Of a stretch of DNA of 64,000 nt, positions 41,777 through 50,600 are shown piece after piece. The DNA comes from Luteimonas marina (GTDB lineage: Bacteria; Pseudomonadota; Gammaproteobacteria; Xanthomonadales; Xanthomonadaceae), in contig NZ_VOHK01000001.1 in assembly GCF_007859325.1 (NCBI RefSeq), positions 744,001 through 808,000 on the forward strand. Reading direction: 5' to 3'. Position 1 is the first letter of the stretch. Each line of letters starts with the position of its first letter. The notes below the pieces were generated by a model, which worked only from the letters and a program-made list of their open reading frames with translations, ran no database searches and was not told the DNA's origin. The translations under genes were made by a program, and so were the position numbers.

Positions 41777-44008
41777 TCAGCCCGGGTTGGCGCCTTCTTC
41801 CTGCCGCGGCAGCATGAACCGGAACGTCGCGCCCTCGCCCACCGCGCCCTCGGCGCGGATCGTGCCGCCGTGGCGCTCGACGATGCGCTTCACGGTGGCC
41901 AGGCCGATGCCGTGCCCCTCGTACTCGTCGTTGCCGTGCAGGCGCTGGAACGGACGGAACAGCTTCGAGGCATAGGCCGGATCGAAGCCGGCGCCGTTGT
42001 CGCGCACGAAGAATCCGGCCATGCCCGGCGCATCGTCGCCCTCGCCCGGGTCGCGCCCGAAGTCGATGCGCGCGTCGTCGCGGCCGGCGGTGAACTTCCA
42101 GGCGTTGCCCAGCAGGTTCTGCAGCAGGTTGCGCAGCAGCGCGGGATCGCCCGCGGCATGCAGGTCGGGATCGATGGCGACCTCGACCTTGCGCGCCGGA
42201 TCGCCCTGGCGCAGTTCGGCGACGACGTCCGCGGCCAGGCGACCGAGGTCGACGTCGGCATGCTGCAGCGGCTCGCGCGTGATCCGCGACATCTTGAGCA
42301 GGGCGTCGATCAACGCATCCATGCGGTTGGCCGCGTTGCGCACCCGGGTCAGGTAGTCCCGCCCGTCCTCCCCGATCGCGGCCGCGAATCGCTCCCCCAG
42401 CAGCCGGCTGAAGCCCTCGACCGTGCGCAGCGGCGCGCGCAGGTCGTGCGACACGCTGTAGGCGAACGATTCCAGTTCGTGGTTGGCCATGGTCAGCTCG
42501 CGCGTGCGCTGCTCGACCCGGGCCTCGAGCGTGCGGTTGAGCATGCGCACCTCGCGCTCGGCGCGCAGGCGGTCGGTGACGTCGTCGACCTGCGCCAGCT
42601 CGGCGACGTCGCTGCCGACGTCGCCGGGCACCGGCGAATGCACCAGTTGCACGAGGCGCAGGTCGCCGTCGCTGCGCCGCAGCTGCCGGGTGACCGGGCG
42701 GGTGCCGTCGCCCTCCTCGTCCGCGAACCCGTCCTCGCCCCCGGGATCGACGAACTGCGCCGCGAACGGCGTTCCCGGCAGCGCGCCCGGCGACACGCCC
42801 AGGATCCGCGCCAGCGCCGGGTTCGCCTCGACGATGCGCCCGCCGCGGTCGAGCAGCGCGATGCCGCTGCCCGAGTACAGCATCGCGTTGCGGAAGCGCT
42901 GCTCGCTGCGCCGGTAGGATTCGCTCATCGCCTCGGCCAGCCGCTCGGCGCGCGACTGGGTATGCGCCAGCGCCAGCACCACCGCGAACAGCAGCAGCGA
43001 GGCGATCAGCCCGGCCCCGATCGTCGCCTGCAGGCCGGACGGCCCGCGCGTCGCGGTCTCCGGCAAGGCCGGCGACGACTGGAAGTCGATGCGCCAGCGG
43101 CGGCCGTACAGGTCGAAGGTCTCGCTGTGGCGCAGCAGGTCGGCCGAGGTCGCGTCGGTGAAACCGCGGTCCTCGTGCACCAGCGTCCCCGCGCCGGCTC
43201 CGTCGCCTATGTCGGTGATGCGGACGAACTGGCCGGCGCGAAACGGCTGCAGCGCGCTGTCGATGAAGGCCTGCGTCTGGAACGGTGCGTACACCCAGCC
43301 GGACATCGCGGTGCGGCGCGCCAGCATGTTGCCCGGCTGGATGCCGTTGGCGTAGACCGGCGCATACATCAGCAGGCCACCCCGATCGTCGCCATCGCCC
43401 TGCTGGATCAGGCGGACCGGCGCGCTCAGCCGGATCTCGCCGGTGTCGCGCGCCGCGGCCATCGCCCGGTGCCGGGCGGCCTCGGAGAACATGTCGTATC
43501 CCAGCGCGCTGCGGTTGGCCAGCGTCTGCGGCTCGAGCAGCAGGATCGGCCCGTAGATCTCGCGCACGCCGTGCGGGCGGATCTGGAACAGGCCCTTGCC
43601 CTCGTCGCGCATTGCCAGTTGCAGCGCCTCCAGGTCCGAGCGCCGCAGATAGGGCACGTAGCCCAATCCCAGCAGGCCGCGAAACTGGCGCTCGATGTCG
43701 AGGCCGCCGACGTAATCGCGCCACTGCCGTTCCGTCGGCCGCGAAACCGACCAGTACAGCGACACGCCGCCGCGCAGGGCCAGCTCGTAGTGCAGCAGCC
43801 GCTGGCGCAGCAGCATCGCGATCTCGCTGCTGCCGGCGGCGAACTCGGCCTGCCGGGCGCTGCGCTCGCGCTCGCCCGCCTCGCGCGCGTACAGCCAGAC
43901 CATCAGCAGCGAGCCGATCAGCACGACCACGGCGAGCACGTAGCCGCGGCGCAGCGACTGGCGACTGCGATCGGTCGTGGCAGGGGCACCCCTCGGGCTT
44001 CGCGGCAT
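41777..44008 (-). CDS. Sensor histidine kinase with CHASE and PAS domains
   Basis: A 743-residue membrane kinase. One transmembrane helix near residues 25-43 is followed by a periplasmic CHASE domain (about 75-270, with GLGYVPYLRR, IYGPILLLEPQ and RLSAPVRLIQ). A second helix lies near 310-330, then a PAS domain (NAMLYSGSGIALLDRGGRIVEAN), a coiled linker, a DHp domain with phospho-acceptor His521 in SVSHDLRAPLR, and an ATPase domain (NAWKF N-box, DNGAGFD G1, GHGIGLATVKRIVERHGG G2). No response regulator is adjacent, so the output is unknown. Start 44008 (MPRSPRG) is preferred over an upstream open stretch overlapping the tmRNA promoter side. Confidence 0.92.
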   Translation of the reverse strand: MPRSPRGAPATTDRSRQSLRRGYVLAVVVLIGSLLMVWLYAREAGERERSARQAEFAAGSSEIAMLLRQRLLHYELALRGGVSLYWSVSRPTERQWRDYVGGLDIERQFRGLLGLGYVPYLRRSDLEALQLAMRDEGKGLFQIRPHGVREIYGPILLLEPQTLANRSALGYDMFSEAARHRAMAAARDTGEIRLSAPVRLIQQGDGDDRGGLLMYAPVYANGIQPGNMLARRTAMSGWVYAPFQTQAFIDSALQPFRAGQFVRITDIGDGAGAGTLVHEDRGFTDATSADLLRHSETFDLYGRRWRIDFQSSPALPETATRGPSGLQATIGAGLIASLLLFAVVLALAHTQSRAERLAEAMSESYRRSEQRFRNAMLYSGSGIALLDRGGRIVEANPALARILGVSPGALPGTPFAAQFVDPGGEDGFADEEGDGTRPVTRQLRRSDGDLRLVQLVHSPVPGDVGSDVAELAQVDDVTDRLRAEREVRMLNRTLEARVEQRTRELTMANHELESFAYSVSHDLRAPLRTVEGFSRLLGERFAAAIGEDGRDYLTRVRNAANRMDALIDALLKMSRITREPLQHADVDLGRLAADVVAELRQGDPARKVEVAIDPDLHAAGDPALLRNLLQNLLGNAWKFTAGRDDARIDFGRDPGEGDDAPGMAGFFVRDNGAGFDPAYASKLFRPFQRLHGNDEYEGHGIGLATVKRIVERHGGTIRAEGAVGEGATFRFMLPRQEEGANPG

Positions 44009-44077
44009 GCCCACAGCATACCGGCCCACCGCGGGCGAAGCGCCTGAACGCACGCGCCGGCCCCGCCCGCCGCCGCC

Positions 44078-44105
44078 TTGCACGGCCGCCGGCCGCCCCT
44101 ATACT
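44078..44105 (+). promoter_or_regulatory. Sigma-70 promoter of ssrA
   Basis: The -35 element is TTGCAC (44078-44083) and the -10 element TATACT (44100-44105), with a 16-bp spacer. The mature tmRNA 5' end is 29 bases beyond the -10. Confidence 0.72.
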
Positions 44106-44133
44106 GGCTTGGTCAGCGTGATCGACGTTCCCC

Positions 44134-44488
44134 GGGGGTGCACTGGCTTCGACGGGGGTCGCGAAATCGCCTGGTGCATGCCGAGGGGGCAGCTTTCCTC
44201 GTAAATCCAGCGGCAAACTTCTAGTTGCCAACGACGACAACTACGCTCTCGCCGCTTAAGGCGTAAGCCCCGAACCCAGTCTGTGTCCGTGCTAGTGGGT
44301 GTAGGGTCATCATCACGGAAGCGATCGCGGTGGCTGCCTGCCAGCCGCGGTTCTAATCAAGCAGGCTGGCCCCTGGATGCGCTTTGCGCGCCGTGCTGTC
44401 CAGGGGCGAGATCCAACGGCGCGCTAAGCATGTAGGACCGGGGATGGAGTGCCTTCGGACGGCGGTTCGATTCCGCCCACCTCCACCA
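44134..44488 (+). ncRNA. ssrA: tmRNA (transfer-messenger RNA)
   Basis: This 355-nt tmRNA rescues stalled ribosomes. The 5' end GGGGGTGCACTGGCTTCGAC and the 3' tRNA-like end with GGTTCGATTCC and encoded CCA pair as the acceptor stem (GGGGGTG with CACCTCC). The tag frame at 44227-44256 reads ANDDNYALAA followed by TAA. The resume codon is GCC. The final Ala-Leu-Ala-Ala is the usual ClpXP/ClpAP degradation signal. Confidence 0.97.
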
Positions 44489-44502
44489 TCCAAGAGACGA
44501 AG

Positions 44503-44525
44503 AAGCCCGCGCAAGCGGGCTTTTT
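44503..44525 (+). terminator. Terminator of ssrA
   Basis: The stem GCCCGCG/CGCGGGC-like (AGCCCGCGCAAGCGGGCT) is followed by TTTTTC. It begins 15 bases after the tmRNA CCA. Confidence 0.9.
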
Positions 44526-44555
44526 CGTGACGCGCTGTCGCCGGGACCGAGGCTT

Positions 44556-44828
44556 TCAGCGGATTTCCTCGATTTCGGTGATCCGGCCACCCTTCGTGGT
44601 GAAGTTCACCTGCTTGTCCCGCAGGTGGTACTCCCAGCGTTCGCCCACGGCGGCGCCGCGGCTGTTCTCGAGGGTCACGATGCGATCGGGCTGGCGGCCG
44701 GCCTTCTGGACTAGCGCGCCGACGCTGTCGCCCACGCTGACCACGCCACGATCGAAACGGAAGGTCTCGCCAGCCAGCGCCGAACCGATGGCGAGCGCCA
44801 GGCCGAGCCCGAGCAGCATGTTCTTCAT
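44556..44828 (-). CDS. DUF2845 family secreted protein
   Basis: A 90-residue exported protein. The signal peptide MKNMLLGLGLALAIGSALAG is followed by a compact beta domain (ETFRFDRGVVSVGDSVGALVQKAGRQP, then WEYHLRDKQVNFTTKGGRITEIE). This matches the DUF2845 layout, where a small SmpA/OmlA-like fold is expected; the usual Cys residues are absent here. Function is unknown. It converges with ssrA. Confidence 0.8.
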   Translation of the reverse strand: MKNMLLGLGLALAIGSALAGETFRFDRGVVSVGDSVGALVQKAGRQPDRIVTLENSRGAAVGERWEYHLRDKQVNFTTKGGRITEIEEIR

Positions 44829-44885
44829 CCGTTTGCTCCACTGGATTCCGGTGCGGGCATAATGCCCCCGCTTCCGGGAGGACGC

Positions 44886-45047
44886 ATGAACTTCAAGCGC
44901 AAGCGGAGCAAATCCCGTCGCGGCGGATGCCTGCTGTGCAAGCCGCACAAGGCCAACGGCTGCGGGCACGGCGGCAAGGCCGACGGGCTGAACATGCGCA
45001 ACCTGCGGCGGATGGCGGCGGCCGTGCAGGAGATGAGGTACGCCTGA
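44886..45047 (+). CDS. Small basic Cys-rich protein (53 residues)
   Basis: A 53-residue protein starting MNFKRKRSKSRRGGC, with a strong GGGAGG ribosome-binding site 5 bases before the ATG. It has a very basic N-terminus, a CLLC motif, another Cys in NGCGHGG, and a helical basic C-terminus. Similar small proteins with a CLLC motif are widespread in proteobacteria, but no function is known to me. A zinc-binding nucleic-acid-associated role is a guess from composition. It is divergent from the DUF2845 gene across 57 bases. Confidence 0.75.
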   Translation: MNFKRKRSKSRRGGCLLCKPHKANGCGHGGKADGLNMRNLRRMAAAVQEMRYA

Positions 45048-45078
45048 CGCCTTTCCGCGGTCAAGGGCATGGAATGGC

Positions 45079-45207
45079 GTAGGTCGGCCCCCGTATCGAG
45101 TACGGGGCAGGCTCTACGTGGCCGACGCCTTTTGCCGACGCCTTGGTCGCCGATGACCGTGCATGGCCGTCGATGGCCACGCGTCGGGGGCGTAGCCCCG
45201 ACCTACG
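45079..45207. repeat. Long intergenic inverted repeat (GTAGGTCGG type)
   Basis: Ends are GTAGGTCGGCCCCCG (45079) and an inverse CGGGGGCGTAGCCCCGACCTAC ending 45207, with further partial inversions (GGCCGACGCC / GCCGACGCCTTGG) inside. It fills most of the 234 bases between the small Cys-rich gene and the OmpA-family gene. A separate GC hairpin at 45232-45256 (ACAAGGGCCGC and inverse) follows the OmpA-family stop. Confidence 0.8.
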
Positions 45208-45281
45208 ATCCCCCGTCGAAGACCTGGAAGGACAAGGGCCGCTTGCGCGGCCCTTGTGGTATTCGTGCGTTGCCGGGGGGA

Positions 45282-45959
45282 TCAGCCCTGCAGCGGCACC
45301 ACGCGGATCTCGACGCGGCGGTTGAGCGCGCGGCCCTGCTCGGTGCTGTTGTCGGCGATCGGGTGACGCTTGCCGAAGCCGACGATCTCGAAGCGCTCGC
45401 GCTGCAGGCCCTGGCCGATCAGGTAGTTGCCGACCGAGGCGGCGCGCTGTTCGGACAGGCGCTGGTTGACCGCGTCGGTGCCGATGCTGTCGGTGTGGCC
45501 CGAGACCTCGACGATGGTCTGGTTGTACTCGGCCAGCGTGCTGGCGACGTTGTTGAGCGCCGGGTAGAACTGCGGCTTGAGGTCGGACTTGTTGAAGTCG
45601 AAGGTCACGCCGTCGGGCAGGTTGAGCTTGATCACGTCGCCCTCGCGGTCGACCTGGATGCCGGTGCCGGCGGTCTGGCGGCGCAGTTCGGCTTCCTGGC
45701 GATCCTGGTAGGCGCCGATCGCACCACCGGCAAGGCCGCCGACGCCGGCGCCGACCAGGGCGCGCTGGCGCCGTTCGGTGGCATCGCTGCCGCTGAGCAG
45801 GCCGGCCACGGCACCGATGCCGGCGCCGATCAGCGCGTTGTTGCGGGTCCGGTTGGGGTCGTCGGGGGCACTGGTCTGGCCGGTGTAGCTGGCGCAGCTG
45901 GCCAGCAGCATCGAGCCGGCGAGGACGGCCGAAACGGCGATTGCGGTCTTGTTGCGCAT
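45282..45959 (-). CDS. OmpA-family lipoprotein (YiaD-like)
   Basis: A 225-residue lipoprotein with signal peptide and lipobox LASC (about residue 20). A glycine-zipper membrane-associated region follows (NALIGAGIGAVAGLL ... GAGVGGLAGGAIGAY, about 42-88), then a C-terminal OmpA peptidoglycan-binding domain. That domain has VSGHTDSIG, NQRLSEQRAASVGNYL and NRRVEIRV, with the Asp and Arg that bind diaminopimelate. It tethers outer membrane to peptidoglycan. The start at 45959 gives the lipobox in place; a further upstream open stretch is non-homologous. Confidence 0.93.
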   Translation of the reverse strand: MRNKTAIAVSAVLAGSMLLASCASYTGQTSAPDDPNRTRNNALIGAGIGAVAGLLSGSDATERRQRALVGAGVGGLAGGAIGAYQDRQEAELRRQTAGTGIQVDREGDVIKLNLPDGVTFDFNKSDLKPQFYPALNNVASTLAEYNQTIVEVSGHTDSIGTDAVNQRLSEQRAASVGNYLIGQGLQRERFEIVGFGKRHPIADNSTEQGRALNRRVEIRVVPLQG

Positions 45960-46083
45960 AGGGCGCTCTCCTCTGGTCGCGGGCGACGATCCCGCGTGAT
46001 GAATGGGAGCGACAGCTAACCACGCACGGCGGCAAGGAAGGGTGACGAACGGGGCCGTGCGGCGCCTGCAGTATCGGCCGCGT

Positions 46084-47592
46084 TCAGGATTCCGCGGAGG
46101 CCGCTCCGGACAGTGGATCGAGCAGCGCGTCGGCATCGACCGAGTCCAGCCGCCGGTCCCAGTTGCCCATCATCGCCAGGTACAGCAGCTTCTCGAACTC
46201 GGGCCGGAAGCGCCGGATCACCGCGTCCGGATCCGGCACCAGGCGGCCGTCGGCGATCAGGCCGAAATGCACGCGGTTGTTGTAGCTCAGGATCGAGATG
46301 CCGATGCCGATCGAGCCGGTCTGCGGCACCCAGAACATCAGCTCCGACACCCGGCAGCCGGCGAGGTACAGCGGCTGCTGGGGCCCGGGCACGTTGGTCG
46401 CCACCGCCGTCGCCTTGCGGCTGAAGAGCTCCAGCGCCAGCTCCTGCAGCGCCTGCGGCGCCATGCCGAGCGCAGCAAGAAGTCCATATGCGACAATGGC
46501 TTGTCGAGAATTCTTCAACTGATTCATGCACTCGGCGACGTACTCCAGCCGCCGGATCGGATTGCCCTCACCCACCGGTAGGTCGAGGAACACCAGGCCG
46601 AAGTGGTTGCCGAGCTTCTTCGCGTGCTCCAGCGGGCGCAGGTTGACCGGCACGGTCGCGCGCAGGTTCAGGCCGTCGACCGCTTCGCCGCGGTCGAGCA
46701 TGTAGCTGCGCAGCGCGCCGGCGGCGGCGGCCATCAGCACGTCGTTGACGGTGCAGTCGCAGGCGCGGCCGACCGCCTTCACCTCGTCCAGGTCCAGCGG
46801 TTCGGCCCAGGCCACGCGCTTGCTGACGCCGAGGTGGCCGCGCAGGATCGACGGCGGATCGTCGGGCAGGGCCAGCGCCTGCACCAGTTCGCGCGCGATC
46901 TCGCCGCCCTCGCGCGCGAGCACCCCGGCCAGGCCCGGGTCCTGCACCATTTCCATGCCCTTGCCGAGCATCCTGCCGCCGAGCTTCGTGTAGCGCTCGA
47001 CCGCGCCGACCCGGCGCGCGACCTCGGCGCCGTCCTGCTTGAGCCAGGCGCGGGCGAGCGCCTTGTCCTTGCCGGGGTCGCGCGCGGTGTCGGTCAGCGA
47101 CAGCAGCACCTGCACCAGGGCGATGCCGTCGGCGTAGCTGTGGTGGATGCGCGCGACCAGCGCCGAGCCGCCGCGGTAGCGTTCGACCAGATGGAACTGC
47201 CACAGCGGCCGGCCCTTGTCGAGCGGGCTCGAGGCCATCTGGCTGACGAAGCGCTCCAGCGCGCGTTTCTCCGCGGCCTCGCCGCGCGCGCCGCGCCCGC
47301 CGCCGCGGCCCGGCAGCGCCGACAGCCGCACGTGCCAGTCGAGGTCGAAGTGCTCGTCGTCCTGCCAGGCGGCGCCGGCCGCGCCGTCGACCGCCTTCTG
47401 CCGGAAGCGCGCGTAGGCGAGGAAGCGCTTGGCGATCGTCCGCTTGAGCCTGGCCAGCGACATCGGCTCGGCCAGCATCAGCACGCCGGTGATCATCATC
47501 GGATTGGTCGGGCGTTCCATGCGCAGCCACGCCGTGTCGACCCTGGACATCGCTTCGCGGCGCGCGCGTTGGCGCGGTGTGTTCGTGGCCAT
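46084..47592 (-). CDS. Wax ester synthase/diacylglycerol acyltransferase (WS/DGAT) family protein
   Basis: A 502-residue acyl-CoA-dependent O-acyltransferase. It has the catalytic HHSYADG (HHxxxDG) motif near residue 150, the conserved PLW at PLDKGRPLWQFHLVE, NDVLMAAAAGALR in the second half, and a C-terminal GNWDRRL region. The family makes wax esters or triacylglycerols, or acts in membrane lipid remodelling. The product here cannot be told from sequence. The start at 47592 (MATNTPRQRARREAMSRVDTAWLRME) is preferred over one eleven codons earlier. Confidence 0.92.
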   Translation of the reverse strand: MATNTPRQRARREAMSRVDTAWLRMERPTNPMMITGVLMLAEPMSLARLKRTIAKRFLAYARFRQKAVDGAAGAAWQDDEHFDLDWHVRLSALPGRGGGRGARGEAAEKRALERFVSQMASSPLDKGRPLWQFHLVERYRGGSALVARIHHSYADGIALVQVLLSLTDTARDPGKDKALARAWLKQDGAEVARRVGAVERYTKLGGRMLGKGMEMVQDPGLAGVLAREGGEIARELVQALALPDDPPSILRGHLGVSKRVAWAEPLDLDEVKAVGRACDCTVNDVLMAAAAGALRSYMLDRGEAVDGLNLRATVPVNLRPLEHAKKLGNHFGLVFLDLPVGEGNPIRRLEYVAECMNQLKNSRQAIVAYGLLAALGMAPQALQELALELFSRKATAVATNVPGPQQPLYLAGCRVSELMFWVPQTGSIGIGISILSYNNRVHFGLIADGRLVPDPDAVIRRFRPEFEKLLYLAMMGNWDRRLDSVDADALLDPLSGAASAES

Positions 47593-47652
47593 GCACCCTC
47601 CCGTGCGGTCGGTCGAGTGAATCACGTGGCCGTCGGAAGCGTCAATTTGGCT

Positions 47653-47692
47653 TGCCCCCTCCCCGCATGCGGGGGAGGGTTGGGGTGGGGGC
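47653..47692. repeat. CCCTCCCC/GGGGAGGG intergenic repeat (copy 1)
   Basis: The stem GCCCCCTCCCC/GGGGGAGGG around GCATGC is followed by TTGGGGTGGGGGC. A related copy occurs at 60154-60192 and a diverged form at 51181. It lies between alr and the WS/DGAT gene. Confidence 0.8.
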
Positions 47693-47703
47693 AGTCGCCG
47701 GCA

Positions 47704-48840
47704 TCACCCGGCCGCCTGGCCGCCCCGATACTCGCGCGGAATGCGCTCGTTGAGCTGCACGAGGATCTCGTAGGGGATCGTGCCGGCCGCCACCGCCACC
47801 TCCTCGACGCGGATCGCCTCGCCGTCCTGTTCGCCCACCAGCACCACCGCGTCCTCGTTGAAGGCGCTGTCGCCGCCGATGTCGACCATGAACTGGTCCA
47901 TGCACACGCGGCCGACCAGCCGATGGCGCCGACCGCGGATCAGCACCTGCCCACGCGAGGACAGCGCGCGCGGCCAGCCGTCGCCGTAGCCGATCGGCAC
48001 CGTGATCACGCGGGTGTCGCGCCCGGGCGTCCAGGTCGCGCCGTAGCCGACGCTGCAACCCGCCCGCACCACCTTGAAGTACACCACCTGCGAGACCAGC
48101 GACAGCGCCGGGCGCACCGCCACCTCCGCGCGCGCATCCGCATCCGGCAGCACGCCGTAGAGCAGGATGCCGGGCCGCACCATGTCCAGGTGCGTCTCCG
48201 GGAAATGCAGGATGCCGCCGGAGTTGGCGAGGTGGCGCACCGGCATCGGCGCATCGAGGCGCTCGAAATGCCCACAGGCCTCGAGGAAACGCTCCAGCTG
48301 CAGCGCGGTCATCGCCGACGCCGGATCGTCGGCGCAGGCCAGGTGCGAATACACGCCCCGGACCTCGCACCAGCGCGAGCGCACCGCCGCCTCGATGAAG
48401 GCCCCGGCGGAATCGCTGTGCACGCCGATCCGCTCCATGCCGGTGTCGATCTTCAGGTGGATCGCCGCCCTGCGACCCATCGCTTCCGCGGTCGCCTCCA
48501 CCTGGCGCAGCTTGGACAGCGAGGACACGGTGATCTCGAGATCGTGCGCGAGGAACTGCGTGACCTGCGGCGCGAAGATCCCGCCCAGCACCAGGATCGG
48601 CACGGTGATGCCGGCCTCACGCAGCGCGATGCCCTCCTCCACGAACGCCACGCCGAAGCGCTCCGCGCCCTGCGCCTGCAGGTGCCGCGCCACCGGCAGC
48701 AGCCCGTGGCCGTAGGCATTGGCCTTGACGATCGGCATCACCGGCACGCCGGCGTGCGCGCGGATCGCGCGCAGGTTGGCGGCGATCGCGTCTAGGTCGA
48801 CGACGATGCGCGTCGGACGCTGGGTGAAAGGCGTGCTCAA
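47704..48840 (-). CDS. alr: Alanine racemase
   Basis: A 378-residue PLP enzyme making D-alanine for peptidoglycan. The PLP Lys39 lies in IVKANAYGHG, and the C-terminal beta domain holds the catalytic Tyr region (VGYGATWTPG, about residue 260). It also has RVCMDQFMVDIG. It lies about 100 bases downstream of dnaB on the same strand, the same neighbour as in E. coli. Confidence 0.96.
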   Translation of the reverse strand: MSTPFTQRPTRIVVDLDAIAANLRAIRAHAGVPVMPIVKANAYGHGLLPVARHLQAQGAERFGVAFVEEGIALREAGITVPILVLGGIFAPQVTQFLAHDLEITVSSLSKLRQVEATAEAMGRRAAIHLKIDTGMERIGVHSDSAGAFIEAAVRSRWCEVRGVYSHLACADDPASAMTALQLERFLEACGHFERLDAPMPVRHLANSGGILHFPETHLDMVRPGILLYGVLPDADARAEVAVRPALSLVSQVVYFKVVRAGCSVGYGATWTPGRDTRVITVPIGYGDGWPRALSSRGQVLIRGRRHRLVGRVCMDQFMVDIGGDSAFNEDAVVLVGEQDGEAIRVEEVAVAAGTIPYEILVQLNERIPREYRGGQAAG

Positions 48841-48941
48841 GCGGGAGACCCTGGACGGCGATCGTCATTGCGGCACAACCGCGCCGCATTGCATCGACTG
48901 GATTCTAGCGCGCCGCGCGGCCCGCCTGCGCGGGCGCCGGC

Positions 48942-50342
48942 CTACTCGAAGCTGCCGATCGAATCGTGCGCGAGGTTGTCGAAGCGGGTGTATTCGCCGA
49001 AGAACTTGAGCTTGATCGAGCCGGTGGGGCCGTTACGCTGCTTGCCGATGATGACCTCGGCCAGGCCCTTGTCCGGCGAGTTTTCCTTGTTGTAGTACTC
49101 ATCGCGGTAGATGAAGACGATCACGTCGGCATCCTGCTCGATGGCGCCGGACTCGCGCAGGTCGGCCATCACCGGGCGCTTGTCGGTGCGCGTTTCGAGC
49201 GAGCGGTTGAGCTGCGACAGCGCGATCACCGGCACGTTGAGCTCCTTCGCCAGCGCCTTGAGCGAGCGCGAGATCTCGGAGATCTCGGTGGCGCGATTCT
49301 CGCTGTTGCCCGGCACGGCCATCAGCTGCAGGTAGTCGATCACGATCAGGCCCAGGTCGTGCTCGCGCTTGAGCCGGCGCGCCTTGGCGCGCAGCACGTC
49401 GGGCGACAGCGCCGGGGTGTCGTCGATGAAGATGCGGGTGTCCTTGATCAGCCGGATCGCGCTGGTCACGCGGCTCCAGTCCTCGTCCTCGAGCTGGCCG
49501 GTGCGCAGGCGGGTGGCGTTGACCCGGCCGACCGAGGAGATCAGGCGCAGCGCGAGCTGGCTGGCCGACATTTCCATCGAGAACACCGCCACCGCCTTCC
49601 TGGTCTTCATGGCCGCGTACTCGGCCATGTTCAGCGCCAGCGTGGTCTTGCCCATCGACGGGCGCGCGGCGAGGATCAGCAGGTCGGTCGGCTGCAGGCC
49701 GGCGGTCATCTCGTCGAATTCGGTGTAGCCGGTCGGCATGCCGGTGATGCCGCCGCCGTTGGCGTGCCGCGTCTGCAGGATGTCGAAGGCCTCGGCCATC
49801 GCCTTGTTGACCGGGGTGAAGTCCTGGCGGCCGCGCGCACCGGCCTCGGCGATCGCGAACACCTCCTGCTCGGCCCGCGCCAGGATCTCGCTGCTGTCGC
49901 GGCCTTCAGGCTGGAAGCCGTCGTTGACGATGCCGGTGCCGACCTCGATCAGCTGGCGCAGGATCGCCTTGTCGCGCACGATCTCGGCGTAGGCCTTGAT
50001 GTTCGCGGCCGAGGGCGTGGTGCTGGCCAGCTCGACTAGGTAGGCGCCGCCGGCGACCTGCTCGGCCAGGCCCTGCGATTCGAACCATTCGCCCAGGGTC
50101 ACCGCGTCGAAGGGCTTGTTCTTCTCGGCCAGTTCGCGGATCGCGCGGTAGATCAACTGGTGGTCGCGGCGATAGAAATCGCCTTCGGTCATCAGGTCGG
50201 CGACGCGGTCGTAGGCGTCGGGGGCCAGCATCAGGCCGCCGAGCACGGCCTGCTCGGCTTCCACCGACTGCGGCGGCACGCGCAGTTGTTCGATACGGCT
50301 CTCGGAGCGGCTTTCCTGGCGGAAACCGGGGCGTGCGGACAT
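48942..50342 (-). CDS. dnaB: Replicative DNA helicase DnaB
   Basis: A 466-residue hexameric 5'-3' helicase of the replication fork. The N-terminal domain has RVPPQSVEAEQAVLGGLML, and the RecA-like motor has Walker A ARPSMGKTTLAL and Walker B LIVIDYLQLM. DnaB-specific IALSQLNRSLE and a C-terminal GPTGSIKLKF follow. I chose the ATG at 50342 (MSARPGFRQESR), with GGGAG upstream, because family members begin shortly before the RVPPQ motif. The ATG at 50402 would add 20 residues. Confidence 0.95.
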   Translation of the reverse strand: MSARPGFRQESRSESRIEQLRVPPQSVEAEQAVLGGLMLAPDAYDRVADLMTEGDFYRRDHQLIYRAIRELAEKNKPFDAVTLGEWFESQGLAEQVAGGAYLVELASTTPSAANIKAYAEIVRDKAILRQLIEVGTGIVNDGFQPEGRDSSEILARAEQEVFAIAEAGARGRQDFTPVNKAMAEAFDILQTRHANGGGITGMPTGYTEFDEMTAGLQPTDLLILAARPSMGKTTLALNMAEYAAMKTRKAVAVFSMEMSASQLALRLISSVGRVNATRLRTGQLEDEDWSRVTSAIRLIKDTRIFIDDTPALSPDVLRAKARRLKREHDLGLIVIDYLQLMAVPGNSENRATEISEISRSLKALAKELNVPVIALSQLNRSLETRTDKRPVMADLRESGAIEQDADVIVFIYRDEYYNKENSPDKGLAEVIIGKQRNGPTGSIKLKFFGEYTRFDNLAHDSIGSFE

Positions 50343-50506
50343 CAGCGGGGTGACTCCCAGCGACGGACCTTGGCGGTCCTGTTGTTGTTCTCGAGCGGTC
50401 ATCGTAGCGGCTGCGGCTGTGGGTGCGCGATACAACAAGCTGTGGATAAGACAGCCTCCTGATACGCGGTCGCCGTCTCATGGCGCGAGACGGCGGGCCG
50501 CCCCTG

Positions 50507-50536
50507 CCGTCATCCCCGCGCCGGCGGGGATGACGG
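50507..50536. repeat. Minimal family B palindrome
   Basis: CCGTCATCCCCGCG and its inverse CGGGGATGACGG are joined almost directly, so only the outer arms of a family B element remain. Confidence 0.88.
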
Positions 50537-50549
50537 TACTTGCCTCAAC

Positions 50550-50577
50550 AAAACGGGCGCCTTTCGGCGCCCGTTCC
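50550..50577 (-). terminator. Terminator of the rpsF-rpsR-rplI operon
   Basis: Read on the minus strand: ACGGGCGCC, loop GAAA, GGCGCCCGT, then TTTGTTG. It lies 24-50 bases downstream of the rplI stop. Confidence 0.85.
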
Positions 50578-50600
50578 GTCTGCCTGCGGCGGCAGGTCGA

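Noticed and set aside
41870..44047. Plus-strand open frame of more than 700 codons opposite the histidine kinase
   Set aside because: It is a shadow of the kinase gene with no motif and runs into the ssrA promoter side.
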